DNA of 64,000 nucleotides from Diplonema japonicum (Eukaryota > Euglenozoa > Diplonemea > Diplonemida > Diplonemidae), in assembly GCA_964019335.1 (NCBI GenBank), contig OZ025679.1, positions 372,001 to 436,000 on the forward strand. The letters are read 5' to 3'. This document shows, piece by piece, positions 1 to 10,677 of the stretch. The notes under the pieces are model-generated. The model did no database searches. It was not told the origin of the DNA and saw only the letters and a list, made by a program, of their open reading frames with translations. Both the position numbers and the translations under genes were made by a program. Position 1 is the stretch's first letter; each line of letters begins with the position of its first letter.

Positions 1-507
1 CTCTTTTCTTCTTCTGTCTTACTCCCCCCCCCCCCCCCCACCTTGATGTTCTTTTTTTTTTGCAACTTCAAAACAAAAGTGCGCGCTGTTGCAAAACCCT
101 GTGTTTGTATTTTCCCCTTTTTGATGAAGTTGGCAGGCATTATTCTTCCCCCCTTCCCACTTTTTTTTTTTTGAGTTACATAGTATCTTTAGTTGCCTTA
201 GTTACAAGAGACAACTACGAAAAAAAAAAAAAAAAAAATGTTTGCGGATTTTTATATTATGACCAACAGCACCACATGACTTCGGGGTTTCCCCCCAGAA
301 AAAAAAAAAAAAAAAAAAGAACATGCCCCAACCATTTGCTTGATTGCCCTTTTTTTTTTTGTGTGTTTTCTTCTTTTTTTTTTTTTTTTTTTGTATGACA
401 GCACCCCTGGAGGAGTTATTCGCGCACACTGTGATCCAAAAAAATGACCCAATTCACAAATTCCAATAGGAAGTGTGCATGGGGAAGGGGGAGGTGGAAA
501 AAAAAAT
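1..507. other. Homopolymer-rich intergenic DNA
   Basis: The stretch consists of alternating runs of C, T and A separated by short mixed sequence. No reading frame here has the composition of the coding regions; open frames only translate into Lys, Phe or Pro runs. The region ahead of position 508 contains candidate acceptor AG dinucleotides (for example near 466-470) that could receive a trans-spliced leader for the next gene, but this is inference. Confidence 0.7.
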
Positions 508-1974
508 ATGGAAGTACCACCCGACAACCTGAAAATAAGTGGAAACATCAAATTCTACAGTGAAGGCACGATCCAAAGCGAGAAAGCCGCAGAAGGGACA
601 CTAGCAATCACACAAGGCGACATAAAGGGGAGCATCACCGTGGGAGATGAAACGGGGGAGGTTATCGGAAGGGTATCTGGGGGGGTGTACATTGTCACAC
701 TGTGCATAAAAACCCTTATGGACGAAGAACTAAAAGGCAGCATGCAGGAGTCCCTGCTTGTCCTGACGAGCGACGACAACAGCATAATCTGCGATTTTGA
801 AATTTACTCAGAGGACAGTTCCTCTCCCTGTTCACCCTCAGAAGGCCGTGCTTTTGAAAACACATACTCTGACGTTCGAAACGTCCTGTCAAAAGCTGGT
901 ATCGAACAACGCGATCTGCCAACGGTAGCTGACGAGCTTGAGAAAAAAGGGATCACCACAGCGTCGGAGCTTTCTTCTGTCTCGGCGAGATCGCTTCGCG
1001 AATCAGGTGTTCCTTTAAAAGACTCCGGATCTGTCCTCGCCCACGCCGAGGTCGCCGCCAAGCAGCAGGAGAACAAACCCGACAAAATAAAACCCCTGCA
1101 AAAAAAAGTCCTTGGTGTTTTCGAAAAATACCACGTTGTCAAACTAGCGTCCGCGTACTACCGAAAATTCAGCGCTTTCCGATATGTGAAGGGGAGGTCT
1201 TCGTCAACTGGGTACGATTTGCAGCAAAGGTTAGCATTCGTAGAATCTCAACGGGATGGGATCCTCAACAAGATTGCCGAGGATGGTCGAAGTGTGGGTG
1301 AAACCGAACGCATGCAAGCCGCGCTGCAACGCGAACTCGCCCTCAGAGAAAGCAAGGTTAAAGAGCAAGAATCCGATCGGAAAAAGCTCCAAAGAAAAGC
1401 CGACATATTATCCAGCAGAGTCGACGGCCTGAAAACCGAAAACCAGGCTTTAAGCAACAGGGTCGAAACGCTTCAAATGCAGTTGCTGCGCAAACAGCAA
1501 TGTGAGAAATCGGTTTTAATTGCTTCAAAAACACCCTCGCCACGACGAGAGGGGAGCAGGGAACCCGAATACAGACCGCAGGTTCTAAAGCCGATCGAAT
1601 GCCCTGTTTTGAAGACACCCTCTCCTGCTAAGAATACAACAGCGCTTTCAAAAGGGAAGAAAGCCGATTCTTCTTTTGTTGCATTGAGACTGATCCACTG
1701 TAAGATACTCCGGTTATACCCCACCGTCCCGGCTGCCTTTTCCAAAGTTCCCTCTGATAGTAGCGGGCTTGTTAAAGTATCTTCTTTGAGAGCTCTGTTT
1801 ACTTCTCTGAGCATTCTCCATCTTCTCCCCCACGTCCTGAAGAAGGCCCCTGAAGAAGGAAAGGGTCTGTACCCTCTCTCCGCTATCGTCGATACTATTG
1901 CTTCCGGGGCACCACCATCAGCGCCACAACGTAGAAGTCACAGCAAGGAAAAGGAAGAGAGTTTTAAACTGTAA
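508..1974 (+). CDS. Coiled-coil protein of unknown function
   Basis: This is an uninterrupted frame of 488 residues; 508 is the first in-frame ATG and it follows an A-run, as at most starts in this window. I do not recognise the family. Residues about 1-100 look like a compact beta-rich domain. Residues about 115-180 form a small helical segment (around KAGIEQRDLPTVADELEKKG) resembling a SAM-like or helical-bundle fold. Residues about 240-340 are a charged heptad-rich coiled coil with many Glu, Lys, Arg and Gln. The C-terminal third has SP motifs, then a hydrophobic helical patch, and ends in a basic Ser-rich tail. An out-of-frame ATG at 479 would not be used if the leader acceptor lies downstream of it. 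No intron is needed. The gene is real by codon texture; its function is unknown. Confidence 0.75.
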   Translation: MEVPPDNLKISGNIKFYSEGTIQSEKAAEGTLAITQGDIKGSITVGDETGEVIGRVSGGVYIVTLCIKTLMDEELKGSMQESLLVLTSDDNSIICDFEIYSEDSSSPCSPSEGRAFENTYSDVRNVLSKAGIEQRDLPTVADELEKKGITTASELSSVSARSLRESGVPLKDSGSVLAHAEVAAKQQENKPDKIKPLQKKVLGVFEKYHVVKLASAYYRKFSAFRYVKGRSSSTGYDLQQRLAFVESQRDGILNKIAEDGRSVGETERMQAALQRELALRESKVKEQESDRKKLQRKADILSSRVDGLKTENQALSNRVETLQMQLLRKQQCEKSVLIASKTPSPRREGSREPEYRPQVLKPIECPVLKTPSPAKNTTALSKGKKADSSFVALRLIHCKILRLYPTVPAAFSKVPSDSSGLVKVSSLRALFTSLSILHLLPHVLKKAPEEGKGLYPLSAIVDTIASGAPPSAPQRRSHSKEKEESFKL

Positions 1975-2372
1975 AGAATCGGTGGTGTATTTTTTTTTTT
2001 TTGTATCTTTTGTAATTTATTTGAGAGAACTCTATAAGGGGTGTGAAACGTGCAGGAGGCCCTGTTGGAAGTAGATAGCACGCACGTGCCTGTCACCCTA
2101 CAAAAAAAAAAAAAAAGAGAATAAGAAAAGTTGGAATTTTTTTTTGTCCCCACCCCTTGTTTTTTTTTTTTCCCCCTCATTTTTTTTTTCTCTTGTCTTT
2201 TCTTTTTCTTTCCCATATTTGTTTCCATGTTTTCCTTCCCCCCCGCCCTTCTCCCACTGTAGTTTTTTTTTTTTTTTTTTTTTCCCCTTCTTTTTATATT
2301 TTTCTTCATTGTTCATATATATTTTTTCGAATAAAAGGAAAAAAGACGGAATAACAGGGAAACGCTCCCCAC
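1975..2372. other. Intergenic spacer with pyrimidine runs
   Basis: About 400 bases of T-rich and C-rich runs lie between two + strand genes. The long T/C tract at roughly 2140-2310, followed by AT-rich sequence, has the look of a trans-splicing polypyrimidine tract for the gene starting at 2373. No gene or RNA is visible. Confidence 0.6.
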
Positions 2373-3224
2373 ATGGCGAAGCTAGACGAGATGGACCCCC
2401 GATGGGTGGTGGAGGAAAGGAAAGACGGAGCGAACGTTGGGGGCTGGCATTGGTCTGAAAAAGACATCAGCAACGAATCACGGGCACTGTTCAAAAAGAT
2501 GTTGGGAGCCGGACCGCTCTACAAACAGGAGAACGTGAGGCTGGGTTTGCTGGAGGTGCGAAAGGTTGAGGGCGAAGCCATCGCGCTGAACAGGAAAGGG
2601 AAAAGGGGCGCCTTCTTCGACTTCGACTTCACCCTCGAATGGCACGGAGAAATACAAGACCCCTACGGATACGAAAGCACAGAGGCAAACGGGACACTTA
2701 CTGGCAATGTTGACCAGGACTGTTTAAAAGACTGTGAAATTGAGGTAAGCTTGGAGTCTCTTGAGTCAAGCGGCGGTAAGGCTTTACAACGTTGCATGCA
2801 AGCACATGGCATCACTGCTGTGCGGTCTTTGATGGCACATTTCTTTGCAGAGCTTCGTGCAAAATACGACCCAACAGCCGCTGCTGAAATCGCCTCACAG
2901 CTCGCTGAAAAGAAAAATCGACAGCAACATGCCGAACACATTCACGACACACGTCGCATTGAAGAGGAAGAGGCCTTCATGCGGGATCTCCAAGATACTA
3001 ACGGTTTCAAGGATGACGCATGTCGGCCTGATGCGGTGTTGAGCCGTGAGGAAGAGACGGAGCTGCAGAATGAGTTATCACGTCAGCGTCTCGAAAAACA
3101 CCGGGAGGAGGAGGAAGAAGAGAGAAGGAGGCGGAAAGAGAAGCGGAGGATCGCCGCGAAAAAAACCGAGAGCAACAAAAGAGAAAAAACGGACGAGGAG
3201 CTGCTTGCGTTTTTAGAGGAGTAA
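2373..3224 (+). CDS. Aha1 N-terminal-domain co-chaperone of Hsp90
   Basis: A 283-residue protein whose first ~155 residues match the N-terminal domain of Aha1, which binds the middle domain of Hsp90 and stimulates its ATPase. Family marks seen are the GWHWSEKD motif (the NWHW region) near residue 28, the LNRKGKRGAFFDFDFTLEW strand block near residue 75, and the final helix MAHFFAELRAKY near residue 160. The second Aha1 domain (AHSA1/START-like) is absent. Instead there is a Glu/Lys/Arg-rich helical tail that ends in ELLAFLEE. The domain content is therefore like yeast Hch1, with an added charged tail. Start 2373 is the first ATG and gives a complete domain. No introns. The SET-domain gene follows 157 bases downstream. 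Confidence 0.85.
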   Translation: MAKLDEMDPRWVVEERKDGANVGGWHWSEKDISNESRALFKKMLGAGPLYKQENVRLGLLEVRKVEGEAIALNRKGKRGAFFDFDFTLEWHGEIQDPYGYESTEANGTLTGNVDQDCLKDCEIEVSLESLESSGGKALQRCMQAHGITAVRSLMAHFFAELRAKYDPTAAAEIASQLAEKKNRQQHAEHIHDTRRIEEEEAFMRDLQDTNGFKDDACRPDAVLSREEETELQNELSRQRLEKHREEEEEERRRRKEKRRIAAKKTESNKREKTDEELLAFLEE

Positions 3225-3381
3225 AAAAAAAAAGAATCACCCCCCCCCCCCCCTCCCACCTCTTTTAAATTAAAGTTTAGTTTTTTTTTTATAGTTTTTT
3301 TTTTGCTTTTTATTTCTTGACAAACGGGGAGAAGGAAAAAAAAGGAAAAGAAAAGGGAGAAAAGGAAAAAAAAAAAAAATA

Positions 3382-4236
3382 ATGGAGCACGTTGCGTACT
3401 ACGAGCAGTGCATGGCAGGCTTGGGCTTCGCGTTCAAGGTAGAATGGGGTGGTGAGGCCGTCGGGCGGCGGGGCATTGCAGTGCAGGACATTGAAATCGG
3501 AGAGGAATTAATACTGGAGGCACCTCTGGTGGTGTGGCCCCACAAAAAGCCCGTGGAAGGCGTGTGCGAGACGTGCTTCAAGATGACAGAGACCTGCAAC
3601 TGCACGGAGAATGCCACCAGCTGGATGCAATACTTTACTCCCGAGAACATCAATGAAGCACGAAAATGGCAAGCCACCAAAGACCCCGCAAATGTCACCC
3701 TTGAGGCAGTCGGGCGGTCCATCGCACGAATAGCTGCCAGCGTTGCAGTCGTGCTGTCCAAAGACTCTACAGTAGGGCTACCCGAAGCAGTCCGACAAGC
3801 ATCGTATCCTTTCGCACGACTGGCCATACCGCAGGACCCTCTGGGGGAGTGGACTGCGGTGTATATGGAAAAGCTCACGACATTGCTGACTTTACCTGAA
3901 ACCTTGCATCCTGAGCTTTTTTCGTCCGATCTTATCAATGTTATCATAGGCGGTCTCGCCTTGAACGCCCACACCATCACCCTCCCCAAGGGGGGTGCGG
4001 GGAGTGGGGTATACGTTCTCACCGCAAACCTTAACCACAACTGCAGCCCCACGGCCCGGGTGGATATGGATGGGAAAACTGTGGACGTGGCGGTGAAGGC
4101 GAACAGGAAAATTGCGTCGGGTGAAGAGATCTCACTGTCGTACGCACCGCAAGGCCTGAGCCTCGCAGCACGGAGGGAACGGCTGCAGAAATACGGGTTC
4201 TCATGCGTGTGCAAAAAATGCAAAGACGAATCATAG
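3382..4236 (+). CDS. SET-domain protein, SMYD/SET-like lysine methyltransferase
   Basis: The 284-residue protein starts with the first SET strand block (GRRGIAVQDIEIGEELILEA, about residues 29-48). It has a Cys-rich insertion (CETCFKMTETCNC) where SMYD proteins carry other inserts. It ends with the catalytic core NLNHNCSPTARVDM (about residues 215-228), the SGEEISLSY motif and a post-SET CVCKKC cluster. NHNCSP and the Tyr in SLSY correspond to the cofactor-binding and catalytic positions of the family, so an active lysine methyltransferase is plausible. No MYND finger or TPR tail is present, so it is shorter than animal SMYD proteins. The substrate cannot be inferred. The frame is intronless and the ATG lies right after an A-run. 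Confidence 0.85.
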   Translation: MEHVAYYEQCMAGLGFAFKVEWGGEAVGRRGIAVQDIEIGEELILEAPLVVWPHKKPVEGVCETCFKMTETCNCTENATSWMQYFTPENINEARKWQATKDPANVTLEAVGRSIARIAASVAVVLSKDSTVGLPEAVRQASYPFARLAIPQDPLGEWTAVYMEKLTTLLTLPETLHPELFSSDLINVIIGGLALNAHTITLPKGGAGSGVYVLTANLNHNCSPTARVDMDGKTVDVAVKANRKIASGEEISLSYAPQGLSLAARRERLQKYGFSCVCKKCKDES

Positions 4237-4356
4237 AAAACAAAAAAAGAAGAAACGCCCCCCCCCTTTTTTTTTCTTGTTGTTGTTTTCCTTTTCCATT
4301 CTAATTCACACCGAAAAAAAAAGACACTGGGGTGGGAGGGGAAAAAAAAAAAAAAA

Positions 4357-5358
4357 ATGTTCCCAAATGACGTATGGCGTCTCATATTGACATACGTGAA
4401 TTCACACAATACCCTGTGCAGCATGTGTATGGTGTGCTGGCAGGTCAATCCTTTGGCGTGTGAGGACGACCTATGGGAGGAGTGGTGCAGGAGAAACCTG
4501 TTGACCAAAGAGGAATACGAGCAGCGGAAAACAGAGATAGCCCACGGGATGTCACCGTGGAGGAACTGGAAGACAACATTTGCGGTGAAGGCGCAGGCGA
4601 AGACGATGGAGAACGTTGTTTCTTTTATCCACACAACGTTAATGAGCAAGGGGAGCAGGGTGGACCCAAAACCGTTGTCCAGGCTTATCAATCTTGATTT
4701 GTCCAAAGCGTGCATAGGACCGGACGGTGCGAAGATTCTTGGTGTTGCGTTGGTTGGGAACAGAACCCTGGAGAGGCTGGACCTTTCCAACCAAATGATG
4801 AAGGAAGGTTTTGGAAGGGTTGTTGATGCATTGGTGACGATGCCCAAGTTCGGCAGTATAAATCTCGCCTCCAACCGGCTTGGGCTTGACGGCGCTCAGT
4901 CCGTTCGAAGAATGCTGCTGAGCAGTACTTTGCGAAGGATCGATCTTCAGAATAATTTTTTCGGCCCATCCGGGGCAGCCCTGATCGCAGACGGTATCAA
5001 AAAGAAGAAACCGCCGTTTCATCTCAACATGGACTACAACCAAATTCTCGATACTGGATTTCAAACACTTCTCTTAAAAGCCCCTTACCTCTCGTCTCTC
5101 TCTGTGAAGGATAACAGTGTGACAGCTGCGTCTGTTAGCCTCGCCTCGGAATTCTTGAAAGACGCACCTGGGTATTTTGAATACCTTGACCTGAGCAACA
5201 CCCCTGGGCACCACGATAAGCGATCTGCAAACAAGTTCAAAACAACCCACAGAAAAACGCTGAAAGGGAGTGCCGCTTCCAGAGCAAAAAAGCCGGTTGC
5301 GTTGCTTCTCGGAGAACCTGCCTCCAAAACTGAAAAGAGCGGGTGTCGATGCATGTGA
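4357..5358 (+). CDS. F-box-like / leucine-rich-repeat protein with a possible CaaX end
   Basis: Residues 1-50 (FPNDVWRLILTYVNSHN, then a Trp-containing helix) resemble an F-box. This would place the protein in SCF ubiquitin ligases, but the match is by eye. Residues about 105-270 contain RNI-type leucine-rich repeats such as LINLDLSKACIGPDGAKIL and LERLDLSNQMMKEG. The tail is basic and ends Gly-Cys-Arg-Cys-Met; the last four residues fit a CaaX box with Met at the end, which would favour farnesylation if used. That would make it a membrane-anchored adaptor. The gene is a single open frame of 333 residues, and the ATG follows an A-run. An alternative reading is a generic LRR protein without an F-box. 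Confidence 0.7.
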   Translation: MFPNDVWRLILTYVNSHNTLCSMCMVCWQVNPLACEDDLWEEWCRRNLLTKEEYEQRKTEIAHGMSPWRNWKTTFAVKAQAKTMENVVSFIHTTLMSKGSRVDPKPLSRLINLDLSKACIGPDGAKILGVALVGNRTLERLDLSNQMMKEGFGRVVDALVTMPKFGSINLASNRLGLDGAQSVRRMLLSSTLRRIDLQNNFFGPSGAALIADGIKKKKPPFHLNMDYNQILDTGFQTLLLKAPYLSSLSVKDNSVTAASVSLASEFLKDAPGYFEYLDLSNTPGHHDKRSANKFKTTHRKTLKGSAASRAKKPVALLLGEPASKTEKSGCRCM

Positions 5359-5764
5359 TGAAGGGGAAATAATTTTCTATAAAAAAAAAAAAAAAAGAAA
5401 TTCTCCGTAAAATCTTGCCTCTTTCCTTCTTCTTTTTTTTTATTGCTTTATCAGAAATTGCAACAAAAAAAAAAAGAAAAATACAAACACACACACACAG
5501 GGCGGGAGGGAGGGAGGAGAGAGAAGGGGGGAGGGGAGGGAGAAGAAGAAAAAAAAAAAGCAGGAAAAAAAAAGGGGGAAGAGTTAAAAACAACGAAGAC
5601 ATGGGCAGGTAACATCATAACAAACCTGTCTTTAAAAAAAAAAAAAAAAAAACGAAAAAAAATAAATTTCCCGCTTCCCCTCCCCCCCCCTTCACCGCCC
5701 GTACTCCTCCGCCAAGATTGAGTTCACGGAGTTAGAGAAGGAAGACGGTGGAGAGGCTGCAACC
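5359..5764. other. Intergenic homopolymer and purine-rich spacer
   Basis: The spacer holds A-runs, a GGGAGG-type purine stretch near 5500-5545, a short CA repeat near 5488 and a C-run near 5685. The 60 bases before 5765 are open in frame with the next gene but contain no ATG. They could be 5' untranslated sequence. Confidence 0.6.
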
Positions 5765-8700
5765 ATGCGTAATGGGGATATGGGTGGTGGAGGAGAGGAA
5801 CAACAAAGGTCATGCGAGGCCAGTGTGGACGGTGCAAATCCTAAAATAGATGTTATCGATAAAAGCATCGATCTTGCTGCTGTATCATCCCTCCCAGGGC
5901 CGGAGGTAAAGTCGCTGTTCATTCTGTCTGTAGAAAACCCCATCAGAGCAACTTGCATCCAAATATACACGCACGCAAAATTTGCGGAGGTGATATTAGT
6001 TGTCATATTGTTGAACTCAATCTTAATGCTTGTCACGTACACCGCACCTTGCGACCAGAAACATCCTTGTTTACAAGAAGTCGCAAAGTGGATCGACCTA
6101 ATATTCACCGTGTGCTTCGCATTTGAAATGATCGTTAAGGTTGTTGCGTTGGGGTTTATTCTGCATACACAGTCGTACCTGAGGAACGGTTGGAACGTTC
6201 TAGATTTCATAACGGTGGTGGCGTCAATTGTAAGTTTGACCGGCGCGGGCAGCAACGTGTCTGTGTTACGGTTACTGCGCATTCTCCGCCCGCTTAGAAC
6301 GATGAGTAAAGTCGCAGGTTTGCGGAATTTGATGGGCGCGCTCTTCGCGGCGGTGCCGGAGATTCGCGACAATGTTATTTTAATCATCTTCCTCGTCATC
6401 ATTTTCGCAATTCTCGGGGTGCAGCTCTTCGGCGGTGCTTTCCGTAAAAGATGCTACGTGACTGACATGAATAATGACAACCTTTCCCCTTCCCTCCTCG
6501 CAACATCGTCTTCCCTTTGCGGAGGCAGTTATTCGTGCCCTTCGGACCCTAATAATATGTCCGTGGCGTGCATGACCCTGCATCCCCCCCGAGACCCGCT
6601 CTCCTTCGACGACCTTGGTGTCGCCATGCTTCTCGTCTTCAAGGTGTTCTCAGGCGATGACTGGCCTGAAGATATGATTAACGTCATGAACGCTGTTTCT
6701 TCTCAAGCATGGATCTACTTCTTCATGTGCATCATGGTTGGAGGGTTGTTCGCGACGAACCTGTTCCTCGCCGTTCTCATCAACGCATACTACACGAACG
6801 CGAAACGAGCAGAGGACACCAACGAGGACACGCAGGAACGGGCCAAGGCTGCGTGGTTCCGCTTGCTCCCGCACCCTGAACGCGAGGCGCGGGCGGGATC
6901 CGTTGTAAGTGGGTTGCAGGTCATGGCGAAATCAATGCCAGCATCAGCGTTCAACGCAGAGAGGCGATCATCAGTGACAGAGAGCAGCGAAAGCGACGAC
7001 ACCAAAAAAGTATACATGAAGATTCCCAAACCAGCAGCCGCATTTCAAAACAACAAATGCGACAGCGGCAACGAGGTTGTGAGGAAAAATAAAATCCCGG
7101 TGGTTGGGTTTGTGGGAGAGGAACCGCGGGACAACACGGAATCAGCAGTCACAGTGGGACCCGAAGAATCGGACGCCGACGAATCCGAGCCCCTGCCTGA
7201 CTCGGCATCCATGCTGGATAAGTCAAGGGCTCATGTCAAAGGGTTTGTGTTGAATATTTATGTCGAGCGCTTTGTGTTGATCGTGACTGCTATCAACGTC
7301 CTCGCGCTTGCCATCGACCATCACAACATCAACAAAACGCTTTTGTACGTGTTGGAAATCGTGGGCATCATATGCCTGACCATCTTTGCCACCGAGATCA
7401 CCTTGAAAATCTTCGCCCTGGGCCCCATCACCTGCCTCAAGGACAAGTACAACGCGTTCGACGCGTTCCTCGTGGCAATTTCCCTCCCCGATCTTGCGAC
7501 GGGTGGGTCTTCTGCCTTTTCCGCATTCCGTGCTTTCCGTATGATGAGAGCGCTTCGATTTATTAAAAGATGGCCGTCCGTCCATAATCTGTTGAAAGCG
7601 CTTGTCGGCTGCCTCAACGAAGGGATGTACGTGGCGTTGCTGTTGTTACTTCAGATTTTCATCTTTTCTATTCTTGGAATGCAGCTGTTTGAGGACAGGT
7701 ATCCTGAGGACTACCGGGCGAACTTCAACAGCATGTGGGAAGCATCGCTGACCTGCTTTGTTGTGATAACAGGCGATGCGTGGGCGAACGTCATGAAAGA
7801 AGGCATCATTGCGACCAACGGGGTGGCCGCTGTGTACTTCCTGCTACTGTTTTTGGTAGGAAACTATGTTTTGGTGAACGTGGTGGTTGCTGTCATTCTT
7901 GACAAGCTAGACGATAACATCGGTTCGGACGAACCCGAGGATGATGCCCCATGGCTAGACGAGGAGAGCGAGGGAGGGAGAGCGGAAGCTGTCGCGGCCG
8001 CAGAGTCGCAACTTGCAATAACAGAACAATCGAGCGTTATTTCACCAAACCCCGGTGCAAAGAAATCATTGTTCAATGATGAAGACGAGGAGCCGACATC
8101 ATTGTTGGCGTGCTTGTGCAAGATCAACGACCTGACCATTACAGGAAATTCCCTAGGATGCCTGGGCCCGGAGAATCCTCTTCGAGCAGCTTTGGCCAAA
8201 ATGGTGTTCAGCAACATATTTGATTTTTTTATCGCAGGCGCCATTGCTGTCAATATTGTGTTCCTCTCTATGGAGTCGCCGAACAATAGTGACAAGCTGC
8301 AGCATATACTTGACATCACGAACTATGTGTTCACCTCGTTGTTTTTCATGGAAATGGTCGTTAAGATCATAGTCCTTGGTCTCTGGTTGCCCCGCCCGCC
8401 GTACGAACCCGACCAGGCAGCGCCTTACCTTCGCGATCCATGGAACCGCGTTGATGTTGTTGTGGTGCTTCTCGCTGTAGTTGGACTGGTTTACAAACCG
8501 ATGTCTGCGTTCAGGTCACTCCGCACGCTTAGGCTCGTCATTCGGTCAGCGCAGCTTCGTTTGGTCATCGCCGCCATGCTGAGCACCCTGCCGAGCATTA
8601 CACAGGGTTTAGTTGTCTGCGGGTTTATGTATGTGTTTGCAGGAAGAAAAAAAAAAAGAAAAATAAATTATAACACAAATTTTGTAGTTGGTTCGTGTTC

Positions 8701-10584
8701 GGGATTCTTGGGACGCAGCTCTTCAAGGGAACTTTTTACTATTGCACGGACTCTGACGTGGAGTACCAGACGGATTGTAACGGAACCTATAACCTGACGG
8801 ATCCCGGGGCGACCAATGGGAGCATATTCGTAGAAAGGGCGTGGAAGCGGGAGAACGACCACTTCGACAATGTTTTCTCATCAATGTACACCTTGTTCGC
8901 CGTGGCTGTTGGAGAAGGCTGGGCGAGCATCATGTATAGAGGGGTCGACGCAACCAAGCCAGGAAGAGGCCCGGTGAAGAACCACAACCCATTGGCGGCG
9001 CTGTTCTTCGTGGTGTTCCACGTGGTGGGAAATTTCTTCTGCGTGAACCTGATCGTGGGTATCTTGATCAACAACTTCACGGAGAACCGGAAGAGGATGT
9101 CGGCGAATGATAGTCTGTCAGAGCGACAGAGGAAATACGTGGAGACGGAGGTGATTGTAGGGTCGAAGCTGGTGTCTTTTAGAGAACCTCCGCCTGAAGG
9201 TTACGTGAGAAAGATGGTCTTCATCACGGCGACGCACTGCTACTTCGAGCACTGTGTCACAACTGTTATTATTGTCAACATGGTGATCCTTGCCACTATA
9301 CACCACGGGCAGAGTGATGACTGGTCACGCTCGCAGGACATCGGAAATTATTTCTGCACGTCGTTCTTCACTGTGGAAGCGTTGGTGAAAATAGTAGGGT
9401 TCGGTCCCGTAGCCTACTCCAAGGAGAACTGGAACCGATTCGACTTCATCATCGTCACCCTGTCGCTTGTGGGGCTTCTTCTTCCCGACGCGGGTGGTAT
9501 GATAAAATAAAAAAATATAAAAGGAAAAAAAAAAAAAAAAAAACTAAAGGAATTTCTGCTGTTCGTGTACTTCGAGTCGGGAGGCTGTTCCGATTGGTGC
9601 ACGCTGCGAAGGGTTTGCAGAAGCTGTTCAACACTATGTTCGAAGGGGAGAATCTCGCGTATTTCGCGAATGTTGGGGTGTTGTGCGTTGCATGCTTCTT
9701 CATGTTCGGTGTAGCAGGTGTGAATATGTTCGGAAGCCTGGAGAGGACCAATGGGTTGGACCACAACCTGAACTTCGAAACTGTGCCCAACGCCATGCTG
9801 ACGTTGTTCGCCATCAGCACTACTGAAGGATGGCTGGACGTGAGGAATGGCCTCACCAACGTCGACGACTGCGGGAATGAAGGACAAGGCAGCTGCGGGT
9901 CAAGGTACGCCACAATATACATGCTCAGCTTCATGATTGTTGGAAGCTTCATGATGCTAAATTTGTTTGCTGCTGTAGTTGTCGAGCTTTTCGAAGCACA
10001 GGAAGCACAAGAAAAACGAGCACAGGAGGTGGCGGCACTAATGGAGCTCAAGGAAAGATGGGAACGCATCTTCGGGAATAAAACACTCGTTCCTTGCTCC
10101 TCGTTTGTTACAGCTCTTTTTCTCGGCGATCTGTTCCCTGCAAGGCTGAAGAGGGTCCCGCAGCTGCCCCGCCCTGAAGACGAAATGGAGTCTTTGAACA
10201 TTGCTTGCATTACATTGGGAACGAAACCTTCTGTGGAAATCGTATGTGGGGGGAGGTTTTTTTTTTTTTTTTTTTTTTATTAATTATTTTTATTATTAGA
10301 TGCTTGCTTACCTTATTGCCCTGTCGTTGCCCATTGTCATAAATGATGGTGCTGCTATGTTGAGCTATTTCGATTTGGTCCAGTGCTGCATGGCGAAGGT
10401 TTTCTTGATACAGGTGTTAGGGGAGAAAAAAAAAAAAGAAAAAAAAAAAAAAAAAAAAAGTCAATCGATTTGAAGCATTTGAGTGAGCGGGGACTGCTTC
10501 CAAAAGGGTACCCAAGGTCAAGCAGGCGTCTTGGTCACTGGTTCGCAGGAATGCTGTGGTCAAAACGAGACTGGGTGGTGTGTG

Positions 10585-10644
<60 letters not shown>

Positions 10645-10677
10645 AAAAGGATCACGAAACCCGGAGAATTATCTTGA
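5765..10677 (+). CDS. Four-domain voltage-gated cation channel (Cav/Nav/NALCN superfamily)
   Basis: Pore-forming alpha subunit with four six-helix repeats, about 1,545 residues after splicing. I read introns at 8629-8687, 9497-9549, 10242-10299, 10414-10460 and 10592-10649. All are GT-AG, and removing them restores family sequence, for example CGFIWFVFGILGTQLF across the first and the S4 VRVLRVGRLFRL across the second. S4 voltage sensors are also visible in repeat I (LRLLRILRPLRTM) and repeat II (FRAFRMMRALRFIK). The pore motifs are SGDDW (I, ~296), TGDAW (II, ~668), VGEGW (III, ~1030) and TTEGW (IV, ~1316). The filter ring is therefore Asp/Asp/Glu/Glu, which suggests calcium or mixed cation permeation. 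Likely in plasma or flagellar membrane. The last two small exons are the least certain part. Confidence 0.85.

Noticed and set aside
3399-4874. 491-residue open frame on the - strand
   Set aside because: It lies opposite the SET-domain and LRR genes and the intergenic runs; its translation lacks domain sequence, while the + strand frames carry clear family motifs.
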